DNA from: Chryseobacterium sp. Tr-659
Lineage (GTDB): Bacteria; Bacteroidota; Bacteroidia; Flavobacteriales; Weeksellaceae
DNA: 64,000 nt
Reading direction: 5' to 3'
Assembly (NCBI RefSeq): GCF_011752975.1
Contig: NZ_VWWP01000002.1
Location: 372,001-436,000, forward strand
This document shows, piece by piece, positions 42,652 to 51,048 of the stretch. The notes under the pieces were generated by a model. It searched no databases, was not told where the DNA came from, and saw only the letters and a program-made list of their open reading frames with translations. How positions within the stretch are numbered: position 1 is the first letter of the stretch; the number at the start of each line of letters is the position of its first letter. Position numbers and translations under genes: made by a program.

Positions 42652-43569
42652 ATGAAAAAATACTACTCAATTGCATGGATTATATGCTCAGCATTTTCCT
42701 TTGCACAGCAAACTATTTCCTTTGAAAATAATGAAGGTTTTAATACCGGAAACATTAATGGCCAGGCAGGCTGGATCAGTACACCTACGGGAGGACAGCC
42801 TGAAAATGTAGGGAATCAAATGATTAGTGCAGATAAAGCCAGCGATGGAAGCAGATCTCTGAAAATTGTTAAAGAACCTACTTACGGAACGCAGCCCGAT
42901 CCAATCATTGGTGGTTTTTATAATCTGCCTACACCTCTTGCTTATAACAATTTTTCAGTTTCATTCGATATTAATATGTCTCAGGTCAGCGGTTCTGTTT
43001 TTGGATTTCAGGGAGTCAATAACACGAATGATGCTATTGTTGCTAGGATAGATTTTGATAAAACAGGAGTGATCAAAATTATGAATATGGTTTCAGGAAT
43101 ACTGGATCTCGTTTCAATGCCGGAAATCTGGTCTCCGAACATTTGGTATCGTTTTAAAGTAGTGGGAACTGCCAGTGATATAAGATATTACCTCAATAAT
43201 ACATTAATCTATACAGGATCAGCAGCCAGCACTTTAAATATTGACCAGCTGCGCTTTGTGCATAATAATACATTGGGATCAGCTTATATTGATAATATTA
43301 AAATTAATACTGAACTGGTAATGGGCGTTAAAGATTCTCAGGAGACTCACAAAATATTGTCTTTATATCCCAATCCGGCAACAGACTTTATCTATATCAA
43401 TTCTTTGGATAAAATAAAAGGAGTGGAAATTTATGATGCTTCCGGAAAACAAATGAAAACTGAAATGAATGATAATAAAATAAATGTAAAAGGGTTTTTA
43501 CCAGGCTTTTATTTAATAAATATACAAACCGAAAGAAAAAAAATCACTGAAAAAGTAATAATTAAATAA
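42652..43569 (+). CDS. T9SS type A-sorted secreted protein, copy A
   Basis: A 305-residue exported protein: signal peptide (about 1-19, ending FSFAQ), a lectin-like beta-sandwich (about 20-220; SFENNEGFNTGNINGQAGW at the start, AYIDNIKINTE at the end) and the type IX secretion C-terminal domain (about 236-305; SLYPNPATDFIYI, EIYDASGKQ, LPGFYLINIQT, KVIIK). The CTD predicts export across the outer membrane and surface anchoring or release. Paralogue of the next gene. No enzyme motif is seen. Confidence 0.85.
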   Translation: MKKYYSIAWIICSAFSFAQQTISFENNEGFNTGNINGQAGWISTPTGGQPENVGNQMISADKASDGSRSLKIVKEPTYGTQPDPIIGGFYNLPTPLAYNNFSVSFDINMSQVSGSVFGFQGVNNTNDAIVARIDFDKTGVIKIMNMVSGILDLVSMPEIWSPNIWYRFKVVGTASDIRYYLNNTLIYTGSAASTLNIDQLRFVHNNTLGSAYIDNIKINTELVMGVKDSQETHKILSLYPNPATDFIYINSLDKIKGVEIYDASGKQMKTEMNDNKINVKGFLPGFYLINIQTERKKITEKVIIK

Positions 43570-43618
43570 AGGGATCAATTTCCTTGAAAATCCGTATGAT
43601 TTTTTAATATTTGGCTTT

Positions 43619-43653
43619 ATATCCGGAAATTTATTTCCGGATATGCTTTTTTA
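43619..43653 (+). terminator. terminator between T9SS copies A and B
   Basis: An 11-bp perfect stem (43619-43629 with 43634-43644), loop TTTA, then a T-rich tail. Confidence 0.88.
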
Positions 43654-43730
43654 TAGATTTAATATCTTTAAATGTTTTTGTTTGTTTTCATAATTATTAA
43701 GTGTTTTTTAATGTAAAATATTAACTTGTT

Positions 43731-43760
43731 TTGGTTTTTTAATTAAAAATATTAAATTTG
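43731..43760 (+). promoter_or_regulatory. promoter of T9SS copy B
   Basis: TTG at 43731-43733, 19-bp spacer, TAAATTTG at 43753-43760. Confidence 0.75.
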
Positions 43761-43780
43761 TTGAAATTAGAAGAAATATT

Positions 43781-44704
43781 ATGAAGAAATTTTACATTTT
43801 TGCAATTTCGTTGATTTCAATATCAGCTTTTGCACAGCAGACCATTTCATTTGAAGCAAGCGAGGGATTTATAGCAGGAAACATCAATGGCCAGAAGGGC
43901 TGGGTTTCCACAAATGACGGAGGTACCCCACCGGTATTTATTACAAGCCAGGTCGTTTCAAGTGAAGTAGCCAGCCAGGGATCAAATAGTTTTAAAGTAA
44001 CAACAGATCCTGCTTTTGCCCCACAACAAAGCCCTGTTATGGGTGGTTTTTATTCATTTACTGCTCCCTTAACTTATAACAGCTTTACACAATCGTTTGA
44101 TGTAAGACTTACACAGAAAAGCTCAACAAGTTCAGATTTTGTTTTTAGAAACGTGAACGATATAGGAACAGGAGGGATTGTAACATATATTGACTTTTCT
44201 TATAACGGAAAGATCTTAATTGCTAATGCGGGATCTACCTCATTGGTAGATACAAACCAGACCTGGAATATCAACACCTGGTACAGAGTTAAAATGGTTT
44301 CTACTGCTACCGGAATTCAATATTATTTAAATGATACGCTGATCTATACAGGACAGCCTTACAGCAATAATAATATTACAAGAATGGATTTTGTAAATGA
44401 TAACTATGGAGGTTCTGCCTATATTGATAATATTAAAATCAATAATGAAACAGCACTATCTACAAAAGATGCTGTTAAACATGATGTGAAATTATCAATA
44501 TATCCAAACCCGGCCACTGACGTCATAAAAATCAGTACTTCCAATAAGATTCAGCATGTTGAAGCATATGATATGGCAGGAAAAAGAGTAAAAGTTACTT
44601 TGGATGGAGATAAAGTAGACGTAAGAAACCTTCCATCAGGAGCTTACTTGCTTAATATAGAAACGACGGACAGAAACTTTACAGAAAAATTCATCAAAAA
44701 ATAA
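43781..44704 (+). CDS. T9SS type A-sorted secreted protein, copy B
   Basis: A 307-residue paralogue of the preceding protein with the same order: signal peptide (about 1-18, ending SAFAQ), beta-sandwich (SFEASEGFIAGNINGQKGW ... GSAYIDNIKINNE) and T9SS C-terminal domain (LSIYPNPATDVIKI, AYDMAGKRV, LPSGAYLLNIET, EKFIKK). Its promoter is clear. Function unknown; a carbohydrate-binding role is a guess from the fold. Confidence 0.86.
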   Translation: MKKFYIFAISLISISAFAQQTISFEASEGFIAGNINGQKGWVSTNDGGTPPVFITSQVVSSEVASQGSNSFKVTTDPAFAPQQSPVMGGFYSFTAPLTYNSFTQSFDVRLTQKSSTSSDFVFRNVNDIGTGGIVTYIDFSYNGKILIANAGSTSLVDTNQTWNINTWYRVKMVSTATGIQYYLNDTLIYTGQPYSNNNITRMDFVNDNYGGSAYIDNIKINNETALSTKDAVKHDVKLSIYPNPATDVIKISTSNKIQHVEAYDMAGKRVKVTLDGDKVDVRNLPSGAYLLNIETTDRNFTEKFIKK

Positions 44705-44728
44705 TTTCTGATAAATTTTAATATCAGT

Positions 44729-44757
44729 AAAACGCTCCGATAGGAGCGTTTTTGCTA
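44729..44757 (+). terminator. terminator after T9SS copy B
   Basis: A 10-bp perfect stem (44729-44738 with 44743-44752), loop GATA, and a T-rich tail. Confidence 0.88.
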
Positions 44758-44784
44758 TTTTAGAGAATTAAATTTTTAGAACAT

Positions 44785-45489
44785 ATGTCAGAAAATAAAA
44801 CAGCTTATATTACAGGAGGAACCAAAGGAATAGGTTTTGGAATTGCTAAAATTTTACTGGAAAACGGAATCTCAGTAGCCTTTTCAGGAAGAAAAAGAGA
44901 TGATGTGATGAGGGCGGAAGAAGAATTAAAACAATACTCAGAAAATGTATTGGGAATTGTTTCCGACGTAAGAAGCCTTGAAAGCGAGCAGGAAGCAATA
45001 CAATATACAGTGGAAAAGTTTGGAAGGCTTGATTATATTATTGCCAACGCCGGATTAGGTATATTCAAGCCCGTAGATGAACTTACGGCTGATGAGTGGA
45101 ATGATATGATCGAAACCAACCTGACCGGAGTTTTCTATACCTTAAAAGCCTCTGTAGAAGAACTGAAAAAAACAGAAGGTTATTATATTACGATCTCAAG
45201 TCTGGCTGGAGCTAACTTCTTTGAAAACGGTACAGGATACAACGCTTCAAAATTCGGAGTGGTAGGTTTTACACAAGCCGCTATGATAGATTTAAGAAAA
45301 TACAACATTAAATCTACAGTGATTATGCCGGGTTCTGTAGCTACTCATTTTAACGGGAATATTCCTTCGGAAAAAGACAGTTGGAAAATTCAGCCGGAAG
45401 ATATGGGTAATCTTGTATTGGATATTTTGAAAATGAATCCACGGGTTTTGCCAAGTAAAATAGAGTTTAGGGCAACAAAACCTTCATAA
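44785..45489 (+). CDS. short-chain dehydrogenase/reductase
   Basis: Classical SDR of 234 residues: nucleotide-binding TGGTKGIGFGIA (about 9-20), NAG (about 88), catalytic serine in ITISSLAG (about 137), Tyr and Lys in YNASKFG (about 152-156). Arg at positions 37-38 (GRKRDD) suggests NADP(H). Substrate unknown. It sits between T9SS genes and is not obviously linked to them. Confidence 0.92.
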   Translation: MSENKTAYITGGTKGIGFGIAKILLENGISVAFSGRKRDDVMRAEEELKQYSENVLGIVSDVRSLESEQEAIQYTVEKFGRLDYIIANAGLGIFKPVDELTADEWNDMIETNLTGVFYTLKASVEELKKTEGYYITISSLAGANFFENGTGYNASKFGVVGFTQAAMIDLRKYNIKSTVIMPGSVATHFNGNIPSEKDSWKIQPEDMGNLVLDILKMNPRVLPSKIEFRATKPS

Positions 45490-45698
45490 TAATAAAAACA
45501 TAAAGAGACATATTTGAGAAGCTGATTCAAATAAGAACTATTTTTAAATTCTAAGATATTAATCAATAAATATTTCCATTTCGCGGACAACCTTTTAAAG
45601 TTTTCACTGTCTTATGGATAGGAGTGAATTCCTGCTTCATTGAATTATTAACAGAAATCAGTTCCATTCAGGAGTTAAAATCTACCTAACAACTGGTA

Positions 45699-45729
45699 TT
45701 GATTTCATTTTTAAACTGAAGTAAGTTTG
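45699..45729 (+). promoter_or_regulatory. promoter of the third T9SS gene, deciding the start
   Basis: TTG at 45699-45701, a 20-bp spacer and TAAGTTTG at 45722-45729. The box covers the TTG codon at 45727, so the ATG at 45751 is used. Confidence 0.8.
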
Positions 45730-45750
45730 AACCGAATTAAAAATATTTAT

Positions 45751-46761
45751 ATGAAAAATTTTCTATCAACTAAGGCATTTGTGTTGATTTTATTTCAAAC
45801 ACTTAATGCTCAGACGCTGCAAAGTGATAATTTTAATACCTATAACATGGGCAATGTAGGGACTGATATTACAGCAACTACTCCCGGGCAGGGTGGGTTT
45901 TATACAGATTTTGCGGGCGGCTCCAATTCAGAAGCTCAAATTGTAAATATAGATGCTGCCCATGGTAAATCCCTCCAGCTTACAGGAAGTGCCACAGCGG
46001 CAGGAACAAAGTATATGTGGAAGAATGGGCTGGTAGCAGCATGGGCGGCAAGAACTCCGGGAAATGATATCATTAAATTGGATGTCAATCTGTACACCGG
46101 AAGTGCGGCAGGTGGAGTAGGAAGAGGAAATGTTTTGATTTATAACACAACAACTCATAAAACTCTTACGGGTGTAGGGTACAATTATGCAACACAAAAG
46201 ATTAATGGAGTAGCATACTATACCGATAATATTACAGGGCAAACAGCTAATTTTGGTTTCACTGTGGGTTCAAATACATACCCTCCCAATACATGGGTTG
46301 CTGTAAGTTGTACATTTAATAAAACTACAGGCATTGCTTCATGGACGAGTCCAGAAGGTACTTTTAGTCCCAGTATTACCGACCTGACACCTGCCGCAAT
46401 AGGAGAAGACCCTTTTGAAATGGATTTTGTGTCATCAGTAGGTGCAGGAAATACGGTAGCTCATATCACTTCCTTTGACGATTATGTACTTACGGCTACC
46501 AATACTGCAGTATTGAAAACCCAAGAGGCTGCATTGGAAGACAATAAGATACTGGTCTACCCGAACCCTGCAACAGATTTTATTACAATACAATCTAAAT
46601 CAGCAGTAACTAAAGCAGATATTTTTGATAAGACAGGAAGAAAGATAAATACTGAAATGAACAACAATAAAATCAATATCGGGAATCTTACCCCCGGAAT
46701 TTACATGATCAGCATTGAAACTAAGGGAAACAAATTTTCTGAAAAATTCATTAAAAAATAA
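45751..46761 (+). CDS. T9SS type A-sorted secreted protein, third
   Basis: A 336-residue exported protein: signal peptide (about 1-20, ending TLNAQ), a beta-rich lectin-like domain (about 21-250) rich in Gly, Thr, Asn and Ala, and a T9SS C-terminal domain (ILVYPNPATDFITI, DIFDKTGRKI, LTPGIYMISIET, EKFIKK). The CTD is close to those of copies A and B; the N-terminal domain is more distant. No catalytic motif recognised. Confidence 0.84.
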   Translation: MKNFLSTKAFVLILFQTLNAQTLQSDNFNTYNMGNVGTDITATTPGQGGFYTDFAGGSNSEAQIVNIDAAHGKSLQLTGSATAAGTKYMWKNGLVAAWAARTPGNDIIKLDVNLYTGSAAGGVGRGNVLIYNTTTHKTLTGVGYNYATQKINGVAYYTDNITGQTANFGFTVGSNTYPPNTWVAVSCTFNKTTGIASWTSPEGTFSPSITDLTPAAIGEDPFEMDFVSSVGAGNTVAHITSFDDYVLTATNTAVLKTQEAALEDNKILVYPNPATDFITIQSKSAVTKADIFDKTGRKINTEMNNNKINIGNLTPGIYMISIETKGNKFSEKFIKK

Positions 46762-46786
46762 TCTTAATCATAGTTTTAATTACACG

Positions 46787-46820
46787 AAAACGCTCTATTA
46801 TAGGGCGTTTTGTTAATTTT
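46787..46820 (+). terminator. terminator after the third T9SS gene
   Basis: Stem aaaacgctct/agggcgtttt (46787-46796 with 46802-46811, G-T pair), T-rich tail. Confidence 0.8.
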
Positions 46821-46843
46821 AATGCTCTGAATAACAAATCAAT

Positions 46844-46867
46844 ATATATTATGCATGCATAATATAT
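46844..46867. promoter_or_regulatory. perfect 24-bp palindrome upstream of etfB
   Basis: A perfect dyad of 12 + 12 bases centred on GCATGC, about 140 bp before etfB. A possible -7 box (TATATTAG, 46876-46883) follows at once. It fits a dimeric repressor operator; binding is inferred. Confidence 0.5.
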
Positions 46868-47008
46868 TTTTTGCTTATATTAGCAAAAATTAATTCAAAC
46901 AAAATCTCTTCAGAAATCATCATAGTTGATGCATTAAAGGGGAAAAATAAAATAGTACACATGAAACCGAAAGGTTATAATGGCCAAATAAAAAATTAAG
47001 AACAACAT

Positions 47009-47755
47009 ATGAAAATATTAGTTTGCATTAGTAGTGTTCCGGATACTACTTCCAAAATTAACTTTACAGCAGATAAATCTGCTTTCGACAAAAACGGAAT
47101 CCAGTGGGTAATCAATCCGTTAGACGAATTTGCGTTGACAAAAGCGGTTAAGCTTCAGGAATCTCAGGGAGCAACTGTAACAGTAATCAACGTAGGAGAT
47201 GCTGCTACAGAACCTGTAATCAGAAAGGCTTTGGCAATTGGTGCTAACGATGCTGTAAGAGTAAATCTTGATCCTAAAGACAGCTATTCTACCGCAAAAG
47301 AAATTGCAGCTGTAGCTCAGAATGGAGGATATGACCTTATCCTTTGCGGAAAAGAATCTATCGATTATAACGGAGGTTCTGTTCCAGGAATGGTAGCTCA
47401 GTTATTGAACCAGCCTTTCGTAAACGCTTCAGTAGGATTAGACGTAAACGGAAGCGAAGCTACTGCAGTGAGAGAAATTGAAGGAGGAAAAGAAACTATT
47501 TCTGTAAAATTACCCGCAGTAATTGCAGGTCAGAAAGGATTGGTAGATGAAAAAGATCTTATCATCCCGAATATGAGAGGAATTATGTCTGCAAGAACAA
47601 AACCATTGCAGGTAGTAGAGCCTGCTTCATCAGAAGTAAAAGTTCAGGGAGTATCTTATGACAGCGTACCACCTAGAGCTGCTGTGAAGATGGTTTCTCC
47701 AGATAATCTTGATGAATTGGTAAGATTACTTCACGAAGAAGCAAAAGTAATCTAA
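47009..47755 (+). CDS. etfB: electron transfer flavoprotein subunit beta
   Basis: Small subunit of ETF, which carries electrons from acyl-CoA and other dehydrogenases to the quinone pool through ETF:quinone oxidoreductase. The 248 residues begin MKILVCISSVPDTTSKI and include NPLDEFALTKAVKL and the AMP-binding loop CGKESIDYNGGSVPG. It is followed 48 bp later by etfA in the same orientation. The 5' region is long (about 120 nt) and includes a GNRA-like aacc-gaaa-ggtt hairpin at 46966-46977. Confidence 0.96.
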   Translation: MKILVCISSVPDTTSKINFTADKSAFDKNGIQWVINPLDEFALTKAVKLQESQGATVTVINVGDAATEPVIRKALAIGANDAVRVNLDPKDSYSTAKEIAAVAQNGGYDLILCGKESIDYNGGSVPGMVAQLLNQPFVNASVGLDVNGSEATAVREIEGGKETISVKLPAVIAGQKGLVDEKDLIIPNMRGIMSARTKPLQVVEPASSEVKVQGVSYDSVPPRAAVKMVSPDNLDELVRLLHEEAKVI

Positions 47756-47803
47756 TTATTGATTCTTTAAATTTTCAATCTTTTAATTTTTAAATTTAAA
47801 AAA
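47755..47803 (+). repeat. direct word repeat, CTTTAAT type, in the etfB-etfA spacer
   Basis: Near-copies of ttattgat-ctttaa and atcttttaattt, the same words and order as at 35997-36038, fill the whole spacer between etfB and etfA. Confidence 0.6.
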
Positions 47804-48751
47804 ATGGCAGTATTCGTATACGCAGAAAATATAAACGGAGTTTACAAAAAGGCAGCTTTCGAAGCAGTTTCTTACGCTAAAGCTATTGCTGATAAAGCAG
47901 GAGATACCGTTACGGCAATCTCTGTAAACCCAACAGATTCTTCAGATTTATTATACAAATATGGAGCATCAAATGTAATCAACATCAAAGACGAAGGTCT
48001 TAAAAATTTCTCAGCAAAAGCATTCGCACAGGCTGTAAATGAAGTGGCAGATGGGAACATTATCGTTTTTCCTCATACTACTGACGCTTCTTCCGTAGCT
48101 CCGATGTTGGCAATCATGAAGAACTATTCTTTGATTACTAACGCTTTGGAAGCTCCTGAAAGCCTTTCTCCTTTCCAGGTGAAAAGAAGAGCATTCTCAG
48201 GAAAAGGCTTCATGCATGCAAAAGCTGAAGGAAACGGAGTAATCGTTACCGTTTCTCAAAATGCTTTCGGTGTTAAAGAAAATGCAGTATCAGGTTCAGA
48301 AGAAGTTAAAAACTTATCTGTAGCTAACGAGGATACTAAAGTAATTTCTCACGAGCAGAGTTCAGGTAAATTAGACCTTAAAGAAGCTGAAATTGTTGTT
48401 TCTGCAGGTAGAGGAATGAAAGGACCTGAAAACTGGGGAATGATCGAAGATTTAGCAAACGTTTTAGGAGCTGCTACAGCATGTTCTAAGCCTGTTTCTG
48501 ACATCGGATGGAGACCTCACACAGAGCACGTAGGGCAAACGGGTAAAGCAATTTCACCCAATCTTTATATCGCTGTAGGTATTTCCGGAGCAATCCAGCA
48601 CCTTGCAGGAGTTAACTCTTCAAAAACTATCGTAGTAATCAACAGTGATCCTGAAGCACCGTTCTTCAAGTCTGCAGATTATGGAGTAGTAGGAGATGCG
48701 TTCCAGATTATTCCTGCACTAACAGAGAAAATCAAAGCAATAAAAGGATAA
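47804..48751 (+). CDS. etfA: electron transfer flavoprotein subunit alpha
   Basis: Large FAD-binding subunit of ETF, 315 residues. The N-terminal domain is variable; the C-terminal FAD domain is well conserved ([75 protein letters not shown]). It forms an operon with etfB and probably serves beta-oxidation together with the thiolase at 54488. Confidence 0.96.
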   Translation: MAVFVYAENINGVYKKAAFEAVSYAKAIADKAGDTVTAISVNPTDSSDLLYKYGASNVINIKDEGLKNFSAKAFAQAVNEVADGNIIVFPHTTDASSVAPMLAIMKNYSLITNALEAPESLSPFQVKRRAFSGKGFMHAKAEGNGVIVTVSQNAFGVKENAVSGSEEVKNLSVANEDTKVISHEQSSGKLDLKEAEIVVSAGRGMKGPENWGMIEDLANVLGAATACSKPVSDIGWRPHTEHVGQTGKAISPNLYIAVGISGAIQHLAGVNSSKTIVVINSDPEAPFFKSADYGVVGDAFQIIPALTEKIKAIKG

Positions 48752-48756
48752 AAAAA

Positions 48757-48846
48757 GTGAATTGGCAATCGTCAATTCGCTTTGCTCGTCAATTTTTAAA
48801 TTCACTTGCGAAGCAAAATTGACAACGACGTTAATTCATAATTCAC
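48757..48846. repeat. dispersed intergenic repeat, copy 2
   Basis: About 90 bp immediately after etfA. The ends are GTGAATT (48757-48763) and AATTCAC (48840-48846). Inside, the word GTCAATT-nn-GCTT-n-GC occurs once forward (48771) and once in reverse complement (ending about 48822). Core related to 37124-37170. Confidence 0.7.
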
Positions 48847-48851
48847 ATAGT

Positions 48852-48882
48852 AAAAGCTCGGCTTTCCGGGCTTTTATTTTTG
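48852..48882 (+). terminator. terminator after etfA, overlapping a -7-like box
   Basis: Stem aaaagctcgg/ccgggctttt (48852-48861 with 48866-48875), then T-rich. The TATTTTTG at 48875-48882 directly on its end matches the -7 consensus. Confidence 0.7.
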
Positions 48883-48916
48883 CGTAAAAAAGTGAAATCA
48901 CAATAAAAAATTAATC

Positions 48917-48924
48917 TATATTTG
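48917..48924 (+). promoter_or_regulatory. -7 element TATATTTG six bases before an ATG
   Basis: If used, the transcript of the bifunctional nuclease gene would be leaderless, starting at or near the ATG at 48930. The alternative box at 48875-48882 would give a leader of about 40 nt. Confidence 0.5.
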
Positions 48925-48929
48925 TAGCT

Positions 48930-49529
48930 ATGGATTATAAACAGCTAATTATTCGCGGAATATCGTACAGCCAGACCCAGTCAGGGGCGTACGCATTGTT
49001 ACTGGAGCATGAAGAAACACACATAAAATTACCTGTTGTTATAGGAAATTTCGAAGCTCAGTCAATCTCTCTCGGGCTAGAGAAAGACATTCATCCACCG
49101 CGTCCTCTTACTCATGATTTATTTACAAAATTTATAGTTTCTGCCAATTATGAGTTAGTTTCCGTTATTATCTATCAGATTGTAGACGGAGTATTCTTTT
49201 CAAATATCAACTTTAAAAATAAAGTAACAGAAGAAGAACTGATCCTTGATGCCAGAACTTCCGATGCTGTGGCAATGGCCGTAAGATTCGATGCACCTAT
49301 TTTTACCACACAACAGGTTCTGAATGAAGCCGGAATTTTATTGGAACTGGAAGACGTTTCAAAAGAAGAACAGACTTTTTCAGAAACCGTACAGAACGAA
49401 GACAACTTAAAATCTCTTTCCATGGAGGAGCTTCAGAAATTGTTGGATGAAGCTGTTAAAGAAGAAGACTATGATACCGCCCTTGAAATTCAGGAAGAAA
49501 TCAAGAGGAGGAAAAAGAAAATTGACTAA
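48930..49529 (+). CDS. bifunctional nuclease domain protein with C-terminal UVR motif
   Basis: A 199-residue protein: an N-terminal BFN/DUF151 domain (about 1-135; YALLLEHEETHIKLPVVIGNFEAQ, RPLTHDLFTKF, LDARTSDAVAMAVRFDAPIF) and a C-terminal UvrB/UvrC-type helical hairpin (about 164-197; MEELQKLLDEAVKEEDYDTA, then EIQEEIKRR). BFN-domain proteins have reported DNase/RNase activity in plants and occur in many bacteria. The UVR hairpin usually mediates protein contacts (UvrB-UvrC, Clp adaptor McsA). It lies 22 bp ahead of the nucleoside permease, probably one transcript. Confidence 0.88.
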   Translation: MDYKQLIIRGISYSQTQSGAYALLLEHEETHIKLPVVIGNFEAQSISLGLEKDIHPPRPLTHDLFTKFIVSANYELVSVIIYQIVDGVFFSNINFKNKVTEEELILDARTSDAVAMAVRFDAPIFTTQQVLNEAGILLELEDVSKEEQTFSETVQNEDNLKSLSMEELQKLLDEAVKEEDYDTALEIQEEIKRRKKKID

Positions 49530-49551
49530 AGAGATACTTTTTATATAAACT

Positions 49552-50934
49552 ATGAATTTAAAATTACGACTGACCATCCTCAGTTTTCTCCAGTTTTTTG
49601 TTTGGGGAGCCTGGCTGATTACGATGGCTAACTTCTGGTTTGGCACAAAACATTGGGACGGAACTCAGTTTGGAGCTGTGTTCGGAACCATGGGAATTGC
49701 TTCCATCTTCATGCCAACCATTACCGGAATTATTGCTGACCGCTGGATCAATGCGGAACGTATATTTTCAGTATTACACATTCTGTATGGGGTTATTCTT
49801 TTCATATTACCTCATTCTGCAGATCCCAATTCTTTCTTTTCAGTAATGCTTGTAGCAATGTGTTTCTACATGCCTACTATCGCACTTGCTAACTCAATCT
49901 CTTATACAATCCTGAAAAATAACAATCTGGATGTAGTAAAAGACTTTCCACCCATTCGTGTATGGGGTACCATTGGCTTTATTGTTGCCATGTGGATCAC
50001 AAATCTTAGTGGAAACAAGGATACAGAAGGGCAATTTTATATTGGAGGTGCGGTAGCCATTTTCTTAGGTATTTATGCACTTACATTACCAAAATGCCCT
50101 CCGCAAAAGCTGATTGATAAAAACTCACCATTATCCGAACAATTAGGATTGAATGCTTTCAAACTTTTCGGAAATTATAAAATGGCATTGTTCTTTTTAT
50201 TTTCAATGCTTTTGGGAGCAGCACTTCAGCTTACCAATGCATATGGGGATGTTTTCTTAAGTGAATTTGCGCATTTCCCTAAATATGCTGACTCATTTGT
50301 CGTAAAAAGATCTACGATCATTATGTCGATTTCTCAGGTTTCTGAAACCCTGTTTATTTTAGCGATTCCTTTCTTCCTGAAGAAATTTGGAATTAAAAAA
50401 GTAATGTTGATATCAATGCTGGCATGGGTTTTAAGATTCGGGTTCTTTGCTTTTGGTGTTCCGGACGGATTTGGACTTTCATTAATCATTCTTTCATGTA
50501 TTGTATACGGAATGGCTTTCGATTTCTTTAATATCTCAGGATCTCTTTTCGTAGAAACTACTACCGATAAAAAGATACGTTCTTCAGCTCAGGGTTTATT
50601 TATGATGATGACCAATGGTTTTGGAGCTGTTTTTGGAAGTTATATCGCGGGATGGGCAATTGATAAATTCTTTACCCACAAATTTACAACCGCTTCAGAT
50701 TTATCTATCTATTTACAAACAACACCGGATAATCCTACTTTCCTGGAGATTCTGAAAAAAAGTTTCAATGCTGTTGTTAATTCAGACGGAACCCTTTCCT
50801 CTGTGGTAATGGTAAAAGACTGGCAGCAGATATGGCTTTCTTTCGCAATCTATGCGCTCGTATTGGCGATATTCTTCGGACTATTGTTTAAACACAAACA
50901 TAACCCGGAAGATGTTTCATCAGTAAAACATTAA
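49552..50934 (+). CDS. NupG-type nucleoside:H+ symporter
   Basis: A 460-residue inner-membrane MFS protein of the nucleoside permease group. The N-terminus (MNLKLRLTILSFLQFFVWGAW) is very close in pattern to E. coli NupG, and about 12 hydrophobic segments follow. NupG-specific landmarks include PTITGIIADRWINAERI and FPPIRVWGTIGFI. It probably imports nucleosides for salvage (compare udk at 36113). Located behind the nuclease-like gene; closed by a terminator. Confidence 0.9.
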   Translation: MNLKLRLTILSFLQFFVWGAWLITMANFWFGTKHWDGTQFGAVFGTMGIASIFMPTITGIIADRWINAERIFSVLHILYGVILFILPHSADPNSFFSVMLVAMCFYMPTIALANSISYTILKNNNLDVVKDFPPIRVWGTIGFIVAMWITNLSGNKDTEGQFYIGGAVAIFLGIYALTLPKCPPQKLIDKNSPLSEQLGLNAFKLFGNYKMALFFLFSMLLGAALQLTNAYGDVFLSEFAHFPKYADSFVVKRSTIIMSISQVSETLFILAIPFFLKKFGIKKVMLISMLAWVLRFGFFAFGVPDGFGLSLIILSCIVYGMAFDFFNISGSLFVETTTDKKIRSSAQGLFMMMTNGFGAVFGSYIAGWAIDKFFTHKFTTASDLSIYLQTTPDNPTFLEILKKSFNAVVNSDGTLSSVVMVKDWQQIWLSFAIYALVLAIFFGLLFKHKHNPEDVSSVKH

Positions 50935-50960
50935 TTTTAACGAACATTTATTAAAATATT

Positions 50961-50998
50961 AAATTGCATTTTTCAAAAAAATGCAATTTTTTTTTATT
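50961..50998 (+). terminator. terminator after the nucleoside permease gene
   Basis: A stem of about 12 bp (50961-50972 with 50978-50989) and a long T run. Confidence 0.88.
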
Positions 50999-51048
50999 TT
51001 CAGGCAACCTTTTGCAAAAGATATCGTCTTATAGTTAGAAATTAATAC

